NCBI RefSeq assembly: GCF_023278565.1
Contig: NC_064682.1
Coordinates: 496,001-560,000 of the forward strand
Reading direction: 5' to 3'
Source of the DNA: Colletotrichum lupini
Lineage: Eukaryota; Ascomycota; Sordariomycetes; Glomerellales; Glomerellaceae
DNA length: 64,000 nt
Of this stretch, positions 24,391-36,273 are shown piece after piece; within the stretch, counting starts at the first letter, position 1; every line of letters begins with the position of its first letter. Position numbers and translations under genes: made by a program. The notes below the pieces were generated by a model. That model saw nothing but the letters and a program-made list of their open reading frames with translations, was not told the DNA's origin and ran no database searches.

Positions 24391-25130
24391 GCGAGTGGCT
24401 TTATCGAAGAAGGGTTCAAAGGGCAGCTTGGCACAAGATACATGAGCGTAGTATGGTAGTGTATGACGGTGTAAGTTTCCCTGCTGTCTACGGATATTGG
24501 TGTGTGACCAAGAGAGAAAAGGGAGAAGGGGGAAACGAAAGAGTCAATGTCGGTGTCCCAAGCCCAAGAGCTACCAGAAAGACAGACCCCTCTCGCGTGC
24601 CAATCTCAGGATGCGACGAACGCTGGTGGTAGTGGTTGGGTGGTGGTGACGAGAATGACGCAGTTGTGCTTGTGGCTCGGCCTGAAGTTGCTCTAGCTTT
24701 GTTTCCCAGAATACTGCCGTTGCCGAAAAGAGCCAAGCCTCCACCTTTGTTTTCGTCGCCTCAGTCGTTGTGTTGTACGTACCCTCGTTCCCTCGTGCTC
24801 TTGGCTCCTGCCACTCGGCCGTGTGGTGGAAAGAAATGTCCGGCGTCCTGTTCCCTCGTGCCCGCGGTGTGGCCCCCCTTTCCCCCGCCTCAGGTCCAGG
24901 TCATTTGCCCCTTCCCCTCAGGGCACTTTCCCATGCCTACTATTTATTGTTACTAAGGTAGGGTACATTGGCATATTGGGTAAAGACAGGAAAAAGCCAT
25001 GCGCCACCGCCACATCTCTCTGTGGCTCATAGGGCTGAGATCATGTGACCTTTTGTCAACCGGCGGCCTCACCGTGGCATGCCGAATTGCCGTTGATAAA
25101 GCCTTATAGCGACTTGGCGTTTACACAGAG
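24391..25130. promoter_or_regulatory. 5' flank of the yvh1-type gene
   Basis: This interval is upstream of the phosphatase start codon on the minus strand and ends at the mobile element. It has CT-rich runs on both strands (about 24640-24910) but no gene I can support. The frame leading into the start codon has no earlier in-frame ATG. Confidence 0.5.
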
Positions 25131-25135
25131 CAAGG
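25131..25135. repeat. Target-site duplication CAAGG, left copy
   Basis: CAAGG lies directly outside the left terminal inverted repeat and recurs directly outside the right one at 30062-30066. This perfect 5-bp match is the expected footprint of insertion. Confidence 0.65.
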
Positions 25136-25168
25136 TACGGCAGACTGCAAGAGGCACTCCGCTAAAAC
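25136..25168 (+). repeat. Left terminal inverted repeat of the RIP-degraded element
   Basis: It begins TACGGCAGACT and ends CCGCTAAAAC. It matches the reverse complement of 30029-30061 at 31 of 33 positions. The two differences (GC against AT after TACGGCAGACT) are of the C-to-T/G-to-A type expected from RIP. Confidence 0.85.
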
Positions 25169-28100
25169 ACTTTTTTTATGTGTTAAAGCAGAAATCGTAT
25201 TTTACGGTTACCCTACTACCTAGGATAGGGTCTAGACTAGTATAATAACTTATAAATAGGGGTTATAGAGATTTACGGCTTAATAAATACTTTAATTTCG
25301 TAATATATTAAACCGTACGGTAGTATATAAAATCGTATAATATCGTACTTTAATATAAAAGTTTTTTTTCTTTTTATAACTTTATTATAAAAATAACTAT
25401 TACTTTTTACCCTTTTATAAGTAAAAATCACTTTTTATTTAAATTATTAAACTAATAGCTCGCTTATAAATATTATAATATAAATTTATAATAATTTCTA
25501 GTTTTTATATAAGACGTTACTAAACTAATCGACTTTATAATACCTCCTTATAAAACTATTTTAAAACGACTAATTAATAATAATATTTATATAAGCTCTA
25601 CCCTTTTTATATAATAAGAACGTATAAACGTATAAGCTTTGATATTAATAAAATCTTTTTTTATGAGCTTAAAAGAGCGGGAACGAAGTATTTAATAAAC
25701 GAAAAAGGAGTTGAAGTAATTATTAATAATTAATATCTTTATTATATTATATAATATATCCTTTTTTAAAAACGAACTTAATAGTTTTTAAGTAACGACT
25801 TATATTAATATTTAAGTTATTAAGAAGTTTATTAAAAAAGTTTAGTTTAATTACTTCTCGACGTTTACTTTATATTAAAATATAATACGATCTATTATTT
25901 TATATTTTATAATAAACTAATAAATTCTTTTAATAAAGTAAATAGTATTTCTAATTAATATAAAGAATTTTTATAATATTTTAAAATACCGTAAAATAGC
26001 GTACGAAGCTATAAGTTTAAAGAGATTCCTTTCTAAAGCTACGATTTTATATAAAAAAGATAATTACTAACTTTCTATTATTTCTTAAACTAGAATTAAG
26101 TTACTAATTATTAAACCTTAACTAATAAAAAAGGGAAAAGGTTATATAAAGCTAATTATAACTAAAACTTTAAGTAAAACGACGTATAAAAATATTCTAA
26201 AAACACGGCTTTTAATAAGTATTAATATCAAATTAATAATAAAGATTAAAAAAGAATTATTAATTAAGTAGGAAAAGGAGATCGTTAAGAAGGAGGTAAA
26301 GGCTAAGAAAAAGGTTAAAAAGGATAAAAACGATAGGAAAAACGAGATTATAATAGTTTAATAAGAAGATAAAGTTTATAATAATAAATAACTTAGTATA
26401 TTATAAAAATAAAAACGAGCATTCTCGTTAATAAATAGTTTAAAATAAACTATAATTATATTTATAATTCTTTTTCGTCCTTAGTATTGCTCGTAATTAC
26501 GAAGCTATTTAATATTCTAAGATTAATTTTAAAGTCTTTTAATCTCTACTTAACTTATATAATACCGCCCTATAGTTTACTAAGTAAAGTAATTTCTAAT
26601 TAGAGCTTATTACGTATATACTACTTTAAATAAATACGAAAATATTAATACGCTTTAAAATAAGGATAATTAGCCTTACTAAACTTCGTACTTTTAACTA
26701 ATATAGTTAGGGAGCCCTTAATAATTAAAATATAAATTTATAAAGTAGTTTAAAAAAGATATACGTCTAGATTATTATTATTTTAAATAGTATTTAATAG
26801 TTATTAAACTTAGTTTTAATTAATTAGCTATATAAAGTCTTATACGGTTCATAACGTAAGTTAATAATATAATTATTATAGCTAATTAAAAATAATATAA
26901 GGGCGACCTTTTTAATAACGAATTTAATAAGAGTTCTAAATTTATATAAAGTTAATAAAATTAGAACGAATTAGTAATATATATATAAATAGAAGTATAA
27001 TCTAGTTAGAGAGTATATTTATATAAAATAGCCCTTAGAACTTAAGTAATTAGAAGTATTTTTATAAACGTAAGTATATTTATATATACTAAGATATATA
27101 TTACTTACTTACTAATATACCAATTTATTTTAATAAAAACGATTTTACTAACTCTTAATCTTAACGTTATAGATACTTTTACTAAAGATTTAGTAATTAT
27201 AGAATATAATTAGACTTTTTATTATTAAACGGTATTATAAAAAGTAATAATAAATACTAAATATAAGAACGGTTTCTTTTTCTTAATCTAAACGAACTCA
27301 TAATAGCATAAATCCCCGTTATTAAATAATAATAAAATATTATATAAATATATTCCGGGACGTATAAGTAGAAACCCTTATATAGAACTATATAATAAAC
27401 CGTAAATAAATATTAATATTAGTATAGATTTTAAATCTAAATAGTAAAAGCTTATTATACGTATTTAAAGACTAAATATAATTTAGTCTAAGAGTTATAA
27501 GCCCTTTATAATAGTACCTTATTTTACTTAACTAATCTTAAACTTATTATAAAAAGGTTTTATAATATATAAAGTAAAGTTTATCTCGGTTAATAATATA
27601 AGCTTATTAGCGAACCTATATATAAAAATACTCTTTACTATACCCTTTAGTATAATAAGTAACCTTTAGTATACTAAAAAAGAACTTTTCTAATCGTTAT
27701 TATATAATTACGAGCTATTTTAGTATTTATTATTACTAAAGCTAATTTTATTAACGAAGGTATAATAATCCTATAGCCGTAATTATAAATCCTTTAGACT
27801 AGAATTAAAAAAGGATATCTTTATTATTTAAGTATTATTAAAAAAATAATTCTTAAATACGAATTAATAGATCCTTAAAAAAGACCGTACGCTCTTCTTA
27901 TTATAAGTCCTATTTCGTAAATTAACGTTTAAAAGTTCGCTTTATAATTCTAGTACTAAAAACTATAAAGATATATATAATAATTATATTATAAGTTTAA
28001 TTACTCTCTAACTTTATAATAATTATCGTTTAATATAATAAAAAATTAATACGTAGTTATACTATTCTAAGAAAATAATAATATATAAAGTAAGAAATTA

Positions 28101-29506
28101 AAAAAGAAATTTTAAATAAGGGGTAAATGTTTATATATAATTATAGCAATATATAGGGGTATTCTTTTATTTATAAGGTTTTATAAGTATATATATAGAA
28201 ATATAGACGCTTATAAGGATTTATAATACTAAAAAAGATAAAAACGTATATAACGATAATATACGATAAATAAAAGTTCTATAATTTTATTAAAAACGTT
28301 AAACTTTAGGGGGAGCTTTTATATAATTAGTTACGGCTTTTTATAAGCTAAACTAAGCGCATATATTCTAATTTATAGTTAATAAGTACTTTATAACTCC
28401 GTAGGGGCCTTACTACCTAAGTATTAAGCTTAACCGTACTATATTTTAATATATACCTATATAAACTCCTATACTATACTATATAAGAATATCAAATTAA
28501 TTACTTCTTACTTAGAGTTTATATAAGTTAGTAATACTTTTTATAATCCTATATACTATTATATATACCCTTTTTATTATTTTTAGCCTATTTAACTACT
28601 TATTTAAAGGCTTTTATTATTATATAAAAGTATATAATAAGAATAGTATTTAAAAACTTAAATAGAGCGCTAATACGGACTTTATTACGACCCTTATAAT
28701 TACGACTATACTTAATAACCTTAATAAGCGTATTATAAGCTAGTACGAACCGTTAGTAAATTATAAATAAATATAAGGTAATATAAAGTAACGTATAAGT
28801 AATAACGAGAGGTATAACGAGCGTATACTCGTATATAATAAATATATAGTTATAATTAAAGTAACCCTTACCTATAAAAGTAACGTAATTAGTAAAAATG
28901 CTTTTATTAGCTTTATAATAGGTATACGACTTAGTATTAGTCTTAGCGTTATTATATACGGTTATTTAAATAGTATTAGTAGCCTAAGTACGAGTTATGG
29001 CGATATTTAGGGGTATATAACGGCTATTCTTAGTAATTTTAGGGTTAAGCTTAATCTAACGCTAGGGCTAAATTATATAGGTTAATATAGTAATATTAGA
29101 TAATATAGGGTAGTATATACTAACTTATATAATACTAAGGTTATAAATTTAATAAAAAGTTTTTAAAAAGGAAAATAAAGAGCTTATAAATAATATAAAA
29201 ATCTATATAATAAAGAAGCTATTATATAGAAGTATATATATTAATAAGGAGGTAAGAGGTTATTTTATAAGACGTAAGGTTATTAGGGTACTACGTAAGT
29301 TAGTATATAGGGATTATTAAGAGCTATATACCCTTAATACGGGCCGGAACGCTATATTAAGCACTTATTATAAGTATTATATAGCGTACGTAATTATTAA
29401 AAAAAAGAGTATCCTATACGAAATTATTAATATATATATATAAATAGTTAATACTAAAGAAAAAAGTAAATAAAAAGAATTAAATTGTGAATAGGTATAT
29501 ATGCGT

Positions 29507-29664
29507 AATTATACTTATAATTGCGTATATATTAGCCTAAGAAGAAGTATAATTACTAATTAGTATAAATTATACTAGTAATTACGTATAAAATTGCCTA
29601 ATTATACCTAATTAATATTTCTAATTAGTAAATCGCAAATGTTATACTTATAATTACGTATATA
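29507..29664. repeat. Cluster of AT-rich direct and inverted repeats inside the RIP block
   Basis: A sequence containing TTATACTTATAATTGCGTATATA (shown in two halves: TTATACTTATAATT then GCGTATATA) at 29507-29531 recurs with one difference at 29641-29664. The first copy overlaps a near-palindrome around GCGTAATTATAC. The cluster may be a nested small element or an older repeat within the host element; low complexity makes this uncertain. Confidence 0.4.
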
Positions 29665-30028
29665 ATTAAGTAATAGTAATAAAAGTAAAATAGAAAAGGG
29701 TATAAAGTATAATAAAGCAAAATATAGTTATTAATAAGTAACTATAGGGGCGTAAGTAGATTACTTACCTTATTTAAAAAATATTAAGTTAGTTAAAAAA
29801 AAAGGGAAATTGATTAGTAATAAAAATTAATAGGGAGGATATGCCCCCTAGCTACCCTATTTTCGCTAAGTAGCGTAACTACCCTTACGTAATTATTATT
29901 ACTTATAGTTATAAGTAATTCTTTATAATAATATACGGGATTTATTATAATATTTATTTATATATATGAGAAAGTCGCGCTATTAATGCTTTAAATTTAT
30001 GGTAGCCGTAGGTCTATTAGAAAGAACG

Positions 30029-30061
30029 GTTTTAGCGGAGTGCCTCTTATAGTCTGCCGTA
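30029..30061 (-). repeat. Right terminal inverted repeat of the RIP-degraded element
   Basis: It reads GTTTTAGCGG through AGTCTGCCGTA and is the inverted partner of 25136-25168, with two mismatches. Confidence 0.85.
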
Positions 30062-30066
30062 CAAGG
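30062..30066. repeat. Target-site duplication CAAGG, right copy
   Basis: Directly abuts the right inverted repeat and equals 25131-25135. Confidence 0.65.
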
Positions 30067-30944
30067 TACCAGAGCATGCGTTTGTTCCTTGCTCAACAGA
30101 CACCAACATGGGGTACTCCGTACTGTAGCTACTCGTAGGCTTTAGCCAGCTGTGGATCTGATCAAGTCTCCATTGACTGTCAGACTACCTTCCTCTTGAT
30201 CCCATCATGCCAATTCGGAAACCAAGTACTCAACCACATAATTACGAGAAAGCAAATCTAAGCCAGAGACATGTTATGGAGGGAAACAGTAACTTGTTCG
30301 AGATTTGGTAGCTTTTTATTCTTTTCTCACTATTGTCCAACCTGTGTGCCCTGACCCTACAAAATACATTGCTAGCTTGAACTCTTCAGTCTGGCTGAAG
30401 TATGTGCTGCATCTCTTCTAATACCAATATCATTTCATCGTATCACCTCCCCACCACTGACTGGCCCGATCATGCCTGGTATTTCCTCCAAATGGAATGC
30501 GCGCAACAGACAGCTTGCAGATATGTTTCTGGTGCCTGAAAGCCCCTCATGGCAACCACCTATACTCCAACGGCCCCAAAATATGGGTGCTTCCAAATGG
30601 CCAGCCCATCAAACCCGAGGATGCTGCCCACATGCTTCAACAAAATGCTTTTGATTTTTTCTTTTTTGTACGGCGCATGGCACTGGCAAGGGAATTGCTA
30701 ACCAGACCGTGGCGTTGGATTTTTCTCGACATGTTCCACTCGGCCCCGTGCGTCAACGGCCGTCTTCATCTTGACTGATTGTCCAGTCTCAATCGTTCGC
30801 TCGCATTCGGTGTATTAGTTGGACGCATCCGAGTGATGTCGCGCTACGCGCCCCGGAGATTTGCGTTCAATGAATGGCCAGTTAACCAATGCCATGGTCT
30901 CCAACGAATCATCGGTAAGTCGAGCTTGGGAGCTTGGCTTATGC
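30067..30944. other. Intergenic stretch between the element and the zinc-finger gene
   Basis: Normal base composition returns at once. A plus-strand frame at 30497-30778 is 93 codons long and not recognised. The right part is probably the 3' untranslated region of the minus-strand zinc-finger gene. A TACTCCGTA-type palindrome lies at 30113-30122. Confidence 0.5.
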
Positions 30945-32971
30945 TCATCTCGGAGTAGGATCTTCATCCAGCATGCAAGCATTTTCCAGCATGTTCGTCC
31001 ATTTGCCGCTTGTGCCTGCGTGGCTATGCTTAAGATGCTGCCGAAAGTGATCTGCGCGGAAAAACTTCTTGCTGCTGTTGCACTCCCTGAACTTGTGTAC
31101 TTCTTGGAGATGGCGAATGCGCTCTTCCCAATCCTGGTCGGTAGCGTGTCGCGGTGCGGAAGCACCAGGGCCTCTCCCGTTTCTAGGAAACTCCTCACCA
31201 CAGTAGCCACAAGAGTCTGCTTCACCGGGGCGATTGGTACTGTCGTGGAACGCACGATCATAGCCATTCAGGGCTGAGCAACACCAGCTGTGTCTGCGAA
31301 CATGAAGACTATTCTGGTGGCGTTCGGCCTCATTCTTGTTCTTGAATCGATTTCCGCAGAAAGAACATTCATACTGCTTCTCGGCTTCATGAGACCTGTT
31401 GACGGTTAGCGAAAAGCTTATGATATTTGCAGGGTCGGTACTTACGCCAACTCCTCAGCCGACTCAAATTTCTTGGGTTTCTTCGGGCAACAATCGCACA
31501 TGAAGAATCCCGAAATTTTGGTTCCACCAGGCTTGCTCACCTCCGTAAGCTTGCGGGGAGAAGCGAGAGGCCGGCTTTCGCTAATGGTCCGCTGGTGGGG
31601 TGCCCTGGAAAGGGAACCGCGAGGCGAGGGGTTGAGCGACATTGATGCACTGTAGGGAGAGCTGCAGCTGGGGTCGGTTCCGCCGGGCGAAATTCCACCT
31701 GGGGAAAGGCCCCCTGGAGAGACTCGGCCAAACGACGACGAGCCCATGCTGGTAATGCTCCCGGTGAGTAGTGATAGGTTAGAGCTGTAAGACCCTGCGC
31801 GACCGGATGGCGAAGAGATTGATCCTTGAGGGATGACACTCAGTCGAGGCGTGGGGGATCCTCTTTGGTTTCCATCGCGACGGCGTAGCAAGTCACTCTG
31901 GGTGGTGAAACCAAGTGGTACGCTGTCGTCGGGATCAGCGGATGCACGGCGCTTCGCCCCAGCACCATCGTAGTGTGCTCTCATGGGATCCTCTATCCGC
32001 AATCTCTTCATAGAATTGGTCTCCTCCATTTCCATCTCCTCCACTTCGTAGCTGTGCGATGATGCATCGTCGCTGTTATTCCTTCTGGTGCGAGTAGGCG
32101 GTGACCTGTCGAGGTCGGAGACGGACCGAGGTGACCTATAGTCCTGGCCGAGATGGAATGGCTGGCTCCTAGGGGAAGGTGAGAGGGCAGAGTGAGGAGT
32201 CTGCGTGTATCTGTCGGGAGAGTCTAGTAGGTTTGACGTCTTGAGGTGCAACGGAAGACTGGTGGGCACGGAGAGCGGCGGTACCCGCATGTCGCCAGAA
32301 AGCCTCCTCGAGAAAGGGTCGCTAGTTGATGATGTGCTTGACGCACTGAGGAGTGAGCCAGGCGGCTTGTTATCGAACGTCTTTAGGGGAGCGAGCTTCT
32401 TCTTCATGTCGGTGAAAGCGTCGGCGCCAGACTGGAACTGGAACTGGTTGTGGTGCAGACCAAACCCGGCCGAGATGCTCGGCAAGGAACATTCAGATCT
32501 ATCAAGGTGAAAATGTTAGATGGGCACCCAAAATCTCGACACTCTCAAGTTCTTTTCTTCTAGAACCAAACTAGGCCCGATTGAAAGGTTGGGGATTTCC
32601 TACCTTGTGGAAGCCGAAGCTGAAGACGAACCCATGCTGGCATAACCCTCATCGTGCCTGTAACCGGACCTCATGTAGTGTGGCCTGTCATCCAAACTTC
32701 CCAAGCTGTCGTGGTAACTATGTTCTCTAGGGCTGTATGATGAGGGATCGCGGTAGTGTTGTCTGGGCTCCTGGTGATGCATGTGAGGATCGTCAAAGGG
32801 AAGTCGTGGTGGTGGTAAGGGCGGCGGTGCGTTGATTCTGTCTCCGGAACCTGGGATGGCGACAGAGGAGGAGTAACTGCTAGAGTCGAAGCGGTTTGAG
32901 TCTCTTGGGTTTGAGTCTATAAATATGCTGGGAAGACCCGCAGGCTCCCTGTATCTCGAAGGTGCCTCCAT
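30945..32971 (-). CDS. C2H2 zinc-finger protein with long disordered N-terminus
   Basis: Three exons, 32971-32604, 32498-31446 and 31395-30945, are phase-consistent (donors GTAGGA and GTAAGT; branch-like CTAAC in both introns; acceptors ATAG and ACAG) and give 623 residues. Residues 1-440 are low-complexity Ser/Pro/Arg-rich, with an acidic YEVEEMEMEETNSMKRLRIE patch resembling a nuclear localisation region. The zinc-binding part covers about 456-610: a CDCC segment across the last exon junction, the finger YECSFCGNRFKNKNEAERH ending in a second His (about 482-505), CGYCGEEF with downstream His residues, and FRECNSSKKFFRADHF followed by RQHLKHSH. It ends DEDPTPR. This finger arrangement is widespread in filamentous ascomycete proteins annotated as C2H2 factors. 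DNA binding is likely but targets are unknown. It resumes a normal gene right after the RIP block. Confidence 0.88.
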
Positions 32972-34800
32972 GATGTCGGCTTGTATCTGTGCAGTTGCTG
33001 GCTGAGGATTGACAATTCCAGCTGAAGCGGCGCCACTAAGGTTTATAGTGACGGAAGCACGGGCGTCATGAGTGATGGGCCGGGAAATATCTAGGGTTCT
33101 GATCGCGGTGGGATACGAGAAGCGTCCGAGGCCAAGGCGGTCGTCTTGGAGGCCGTGGGTGGCGATGGCAGTCGGGTTCGCCGTTGGTTGAGAACGGGGG
33201 CCAATGCAAGCCGAGAATGGCTGTCTCTGTCGGTCTCTCTCTCTTGCGTCACGCAGCGGTCGGGGCCGAGAGGAGACTGAAAAAGGAAAGACAAGACTAG
33301 ACGGAATCGAGCAAAGCGGCGCGAGTCGTAACGTGGAAGAGGGAAAAGTAGCAGACGTCGATGTGGTTGGACTGGATGTACAATTGTTGAGTCCGGCGGT
33401 CTAATCGCGGGACAAGCAGAAACAGATCAGGTCCGGACGGCGTCGAGGAATGCGAGGAGCAAATGTTGTCGGAGGAAGCAGAGTGGCCGGAGCTGGGGTG
33501 GGTAGAGTTTACATCCGTAAGTCAGGTCAGGTCGTGGGGGGGAGACGACAGCTGAAATAAGAGGCGATTGTGTGACGACGCCAGCTGCTGTATAAATAAA
33601 AATAAAATAAAATCGATACCCCCAGGTATGGCAAGGCGAAAGAGGCGACTAGTACTTATTAAAAACAAAGGCGGGAGAACGAGTCGAGTGGAGGAGACAG
33701 ACCTGGTCAAGGAGAGGAGAGGAGAAGGGGGTGGAGGGGGAGCCCAGGGAAGCTGTCGGCAGCGTCAAGCGAAGCTCCAGCGGCAGCAGTAGCGGTATCC
33801 GTAGGTAGCGGTATTCGTAGCGGTAGCGGCCCAGGGACCCAGATGGAGGCACATCCAAACCTCCAACTTCGGCGTAACGTGGATTGGAGAAGAAGCCCCC
33901 GGGTGGTTCCTTTTTGCCCCCAGCAGGGGCAGTAGCAGGGGATACTGAGAGACAGAGGACAGCCCAGGCAGAGAAGAGACCTGACTGAGAGAGAGAATAC
34001 CTGATACCCTAGCTTAGCACGCCTACTGTGAACGGATACACTAGGTCCTGAGGTATCCTTAGCCCAGGGCCTTACAGGGCAGGGCAGAAGAAGAGGAAGT
34101 GGAGAAGAGGAAGGCCGAATGGAAGACAAGAAGGGAGGGGTGACGGGAATGATTTGATGGGTAGCTTTGGAAGAGGGAGTGAATGTACTCAGTAGAAGGG
34201 GAGTGGTGATAAGGAAGAGAGGGGGGGGGGGGTGGATCTCTCTCGTTGACGGGTAGAGTAGCGGGACGCTTGTTCGGCGAGCAGCCCTAAAAGGAATAGG
34301 ATGCGGATGGGGACTGGCTAGTCATACACCAGGGAACCACGAGTACGACGTTGGGCGTGTGGCTGTTTCTTGTAACCCGTTGAGTTAGTGCCATGCAAGC
34401 ACATAAGCAGCAATGCAGCCCTGTCTGTCAACTTCTTGTCGCCCTTCCTTCACGCTGCGTCGGGGTGTGGGTAGCACCTAAGGTAAGGTAGGCAAGGTGG
34501 TGTAGACTAGGTATTCGTAGCGGTAATGGTTGTAGGGAAGGGGGTTGTTGCTCGGATCGAGCGTTCGAGGGGAAATGGCAGAGAGAAGGAGGGCTGGGGA
34601 CGGAGACTCATGGGGGTGACGGAATGAGGTGCGTTGATGTTGATGCGACCAAGGCCACCCAGGCGATATAAGCATAGATAGCTCAAGGTGTATATGTGCG
34701 TATATGTGTGTGTGTGTGGTGTGTATGCCGTGCTGTTACTAGCCGCGTGCGTGGGCTACCTTGAATGGGCAAGGTGAGGCGATGGATCTAGAAGGCTCAA
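32972..34800. promoter_or_regulatory. Purine/pyrimidine-skewed upstream region of the zinc-finger gene
   Basis: About 1.8 kb upstream of the zinc-finger start is rich in GA on the plus strand (CT on the coding strand), with GGAGAAG and GAGGAGA runs, an A+T-rich AAATAAAAT run near 33596-33612, a GTAGCGGTAT/TCGTAGCGG repeat near 33788-33830 and a G12 tract. This is typical of a long fungal leader plus promoter. Coding frames here are short and low-complexity and I do not call any. Confidence 0.45.
34221..34232 (+). repeat. G12 homopolymer
   Basis: Twelve consecutive G residues within the GA-rich upstream region. Confidence 0.85.
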
Positions 34801-35574
34801 GGAAGCATCCGAGTCGGATCGAGTTGTTGGAGGAATCGGAGTGCGTCAAGGACGGCGGGGTGAGAAATGCAGTAATTTGTCTTCCTTGGTGATATTCGGA
34901 GAGGTGTGGGTAATAAGACGGCGGTGATGGCGTGCGGCGTGCGGTGTGCGGCGAGCCGTGGAGTCTAGACGGCGCCCGGGTCGTGTCCTTTGCCCGGTGC
35001 TAGTCTCCTGACGTACGAATACGGTATTCGTAGGTAATCAATAGTAATATGCCTTATGAGCCAAGGGAATCCGCAGGTCTGGGTCCGTCCGGACGAGGGC
35101 CGGGGGAGCGCAACAATGGAATGTAGAACAAAAGAAGTCGAGAATGGGATTGTGTCCGGGCGGTCTGGCAGGTGTCGCGACGGAACCTCGCTCGATTCAG
35201 CAGAGACGCGGAGGCACCTGAGTAAGAATCAGCACAGAACCTGACAAAAAAAGGTACGAGTTGTAGGTGAGAGAAAGCAAGGCAGTCAAAGTACCTTGCG
35301 TTCAGGTAGATGAATACCTAAGATACCTAGGTAGGTAGGTACTTTGAGGTAAAGTAAGGTGTGATGAAGACTGCTTCGACGCTCGCTCCGTGCGCGAGAT
35401 GGAATGGCGTGTGAAGAAAGACCAAGGCGGGAATGCAGCGCATTTGAGGTTTCGTGGTCCGACTGATGAGATGGAAGTTGGGAAATCATCCCGAAGCCGA
35501 GGACGATGACCAAGCAGCGTGAGGTGAGCTGTTCGGCTGTTGGAGCATTTGTTTGCTACCTGCATGTTCCTGTC

Positions 35575-35645
35575 TGACTAAGTCATCAGGTAAGGTACCT
35601 ACCTAAGGTAGGTAAGGTAGGTAGGCACGATTTGGTAGGTACCTT
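35575..35645. repeat. AAGGTAGGTACC-type tract
   Basis: Overlapping copies of AAGGTA, GGTAGGTA and their complements ACCTACCTT form a self-complementary tract. Similar tracts occur near 1204-1250, 35320-35345, 37833-37860, 38063-38095 and 48768-48785. Confidence 0.6.
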
Positions 35646-36248
35646 CCATGCGAATTGATACGAAGAATTACATTACACGCATCATCTCAAGGGAAGAGGA
35701 CAGGCAGAAGTGCTGCTGCCTCTTGCCCTCCTCATCGTTACATGTCCACCTCCCCTTTCTCCTTCCCAAATCAACGCAAATCCCCGTTGACGAAGCCACA
35801 TGCATCACGAAGTGGGTAGGCGTGAGAACTATCCGCAAGGCAGGAACGATGCGCATCGACAATGAAAGAGGTACCGCACGAAGCGATGAGCACAGATCCA
35901 TACCTTAGCTAAGATAGGTACCTTGGATACCTTTGGCGTAACTTCCCTTCCGTAGGTAGACACGTCGGTGAGGCAAGTACTCCGTACGGATACAGCAGGC
36001 ACGAACATTCAGGTTGGCGCCAAGGCCAAGGAGGAACTGGAGGAGTCAGGAAAAGCAAGAGGGGAAATGATGCGAAACGGGACTTTGGTGGATTTGCATC
36101 TCGCTTTTGCATCTTGCAGCCTTTGGGCTTCACTTAAAGAAAGCTACCTAAGACTAAGGCACATTTGGGTTGCCCGAGTTGCCTGCCTGGGTAAGCAATG
36201 AAAAGTAAGGTCGGTCGGGCTTAGATGGGGTCTGATGCTGGGCTCATA

Positions 36249-36273
36249 CTGATGCTGATGCTGATGCTGATGC
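36249..36273 (+). repeat. CTGATG hexanucleotide microsatellite
   Basis: Four tandem copies of CTGATG plus one base. Confidence 0.85.

Larger units (their letters stand above)
25136..30061. mobile_element. RIP-degraded DNA transposon, about 4.9 kb, with terminal inverted repeats
   Basis: The interval is bounded by 33-bp inverted repeats and flanked by CAAGG on both sides, so it was inserted as a unit. Between about 25.25 and 30.0 kb the DNA is extremely A+T-rich, full of TpA, nearly free of CpA, yet still holds many CpG; this is the pattern left by RIP on a once-repeated sequence. No open frame of useful length survives, so the transposase family cannot be read. If the TIR is taken to start at CGGCAG, a TA duplication (Tc1/mariner type) is also possible; the 5-bp CAAGG with a TACGG start explains the flanks more economically. 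The size could include nested insertions. The first and last roughly 100 bases are much less mutated than the core. Confidence 0.82.

Noticed and set aside
25245..30000. Mitochondrial or bacterial DNA as the source of the AT-rich block
   Set aside because: No open frames or RNA genes survive, and the block is framed by TIRs and shows the CpA-specific RIP bias.
25136..30061. Tc1/mariner reading with a TA target duplication
   Set aside because: Possible if the TIR starts at CGGCAG, but it leaves the perfect CAAGG flanks unexplained and the element is much longer than usual for that group.
30815..31267. Minus-strand 150-codon frame at the zinc-finger gene
   Set aside because: It is a shifted frame over the true third exon, which carries the C2H2 fingers and a good splice acceptor.
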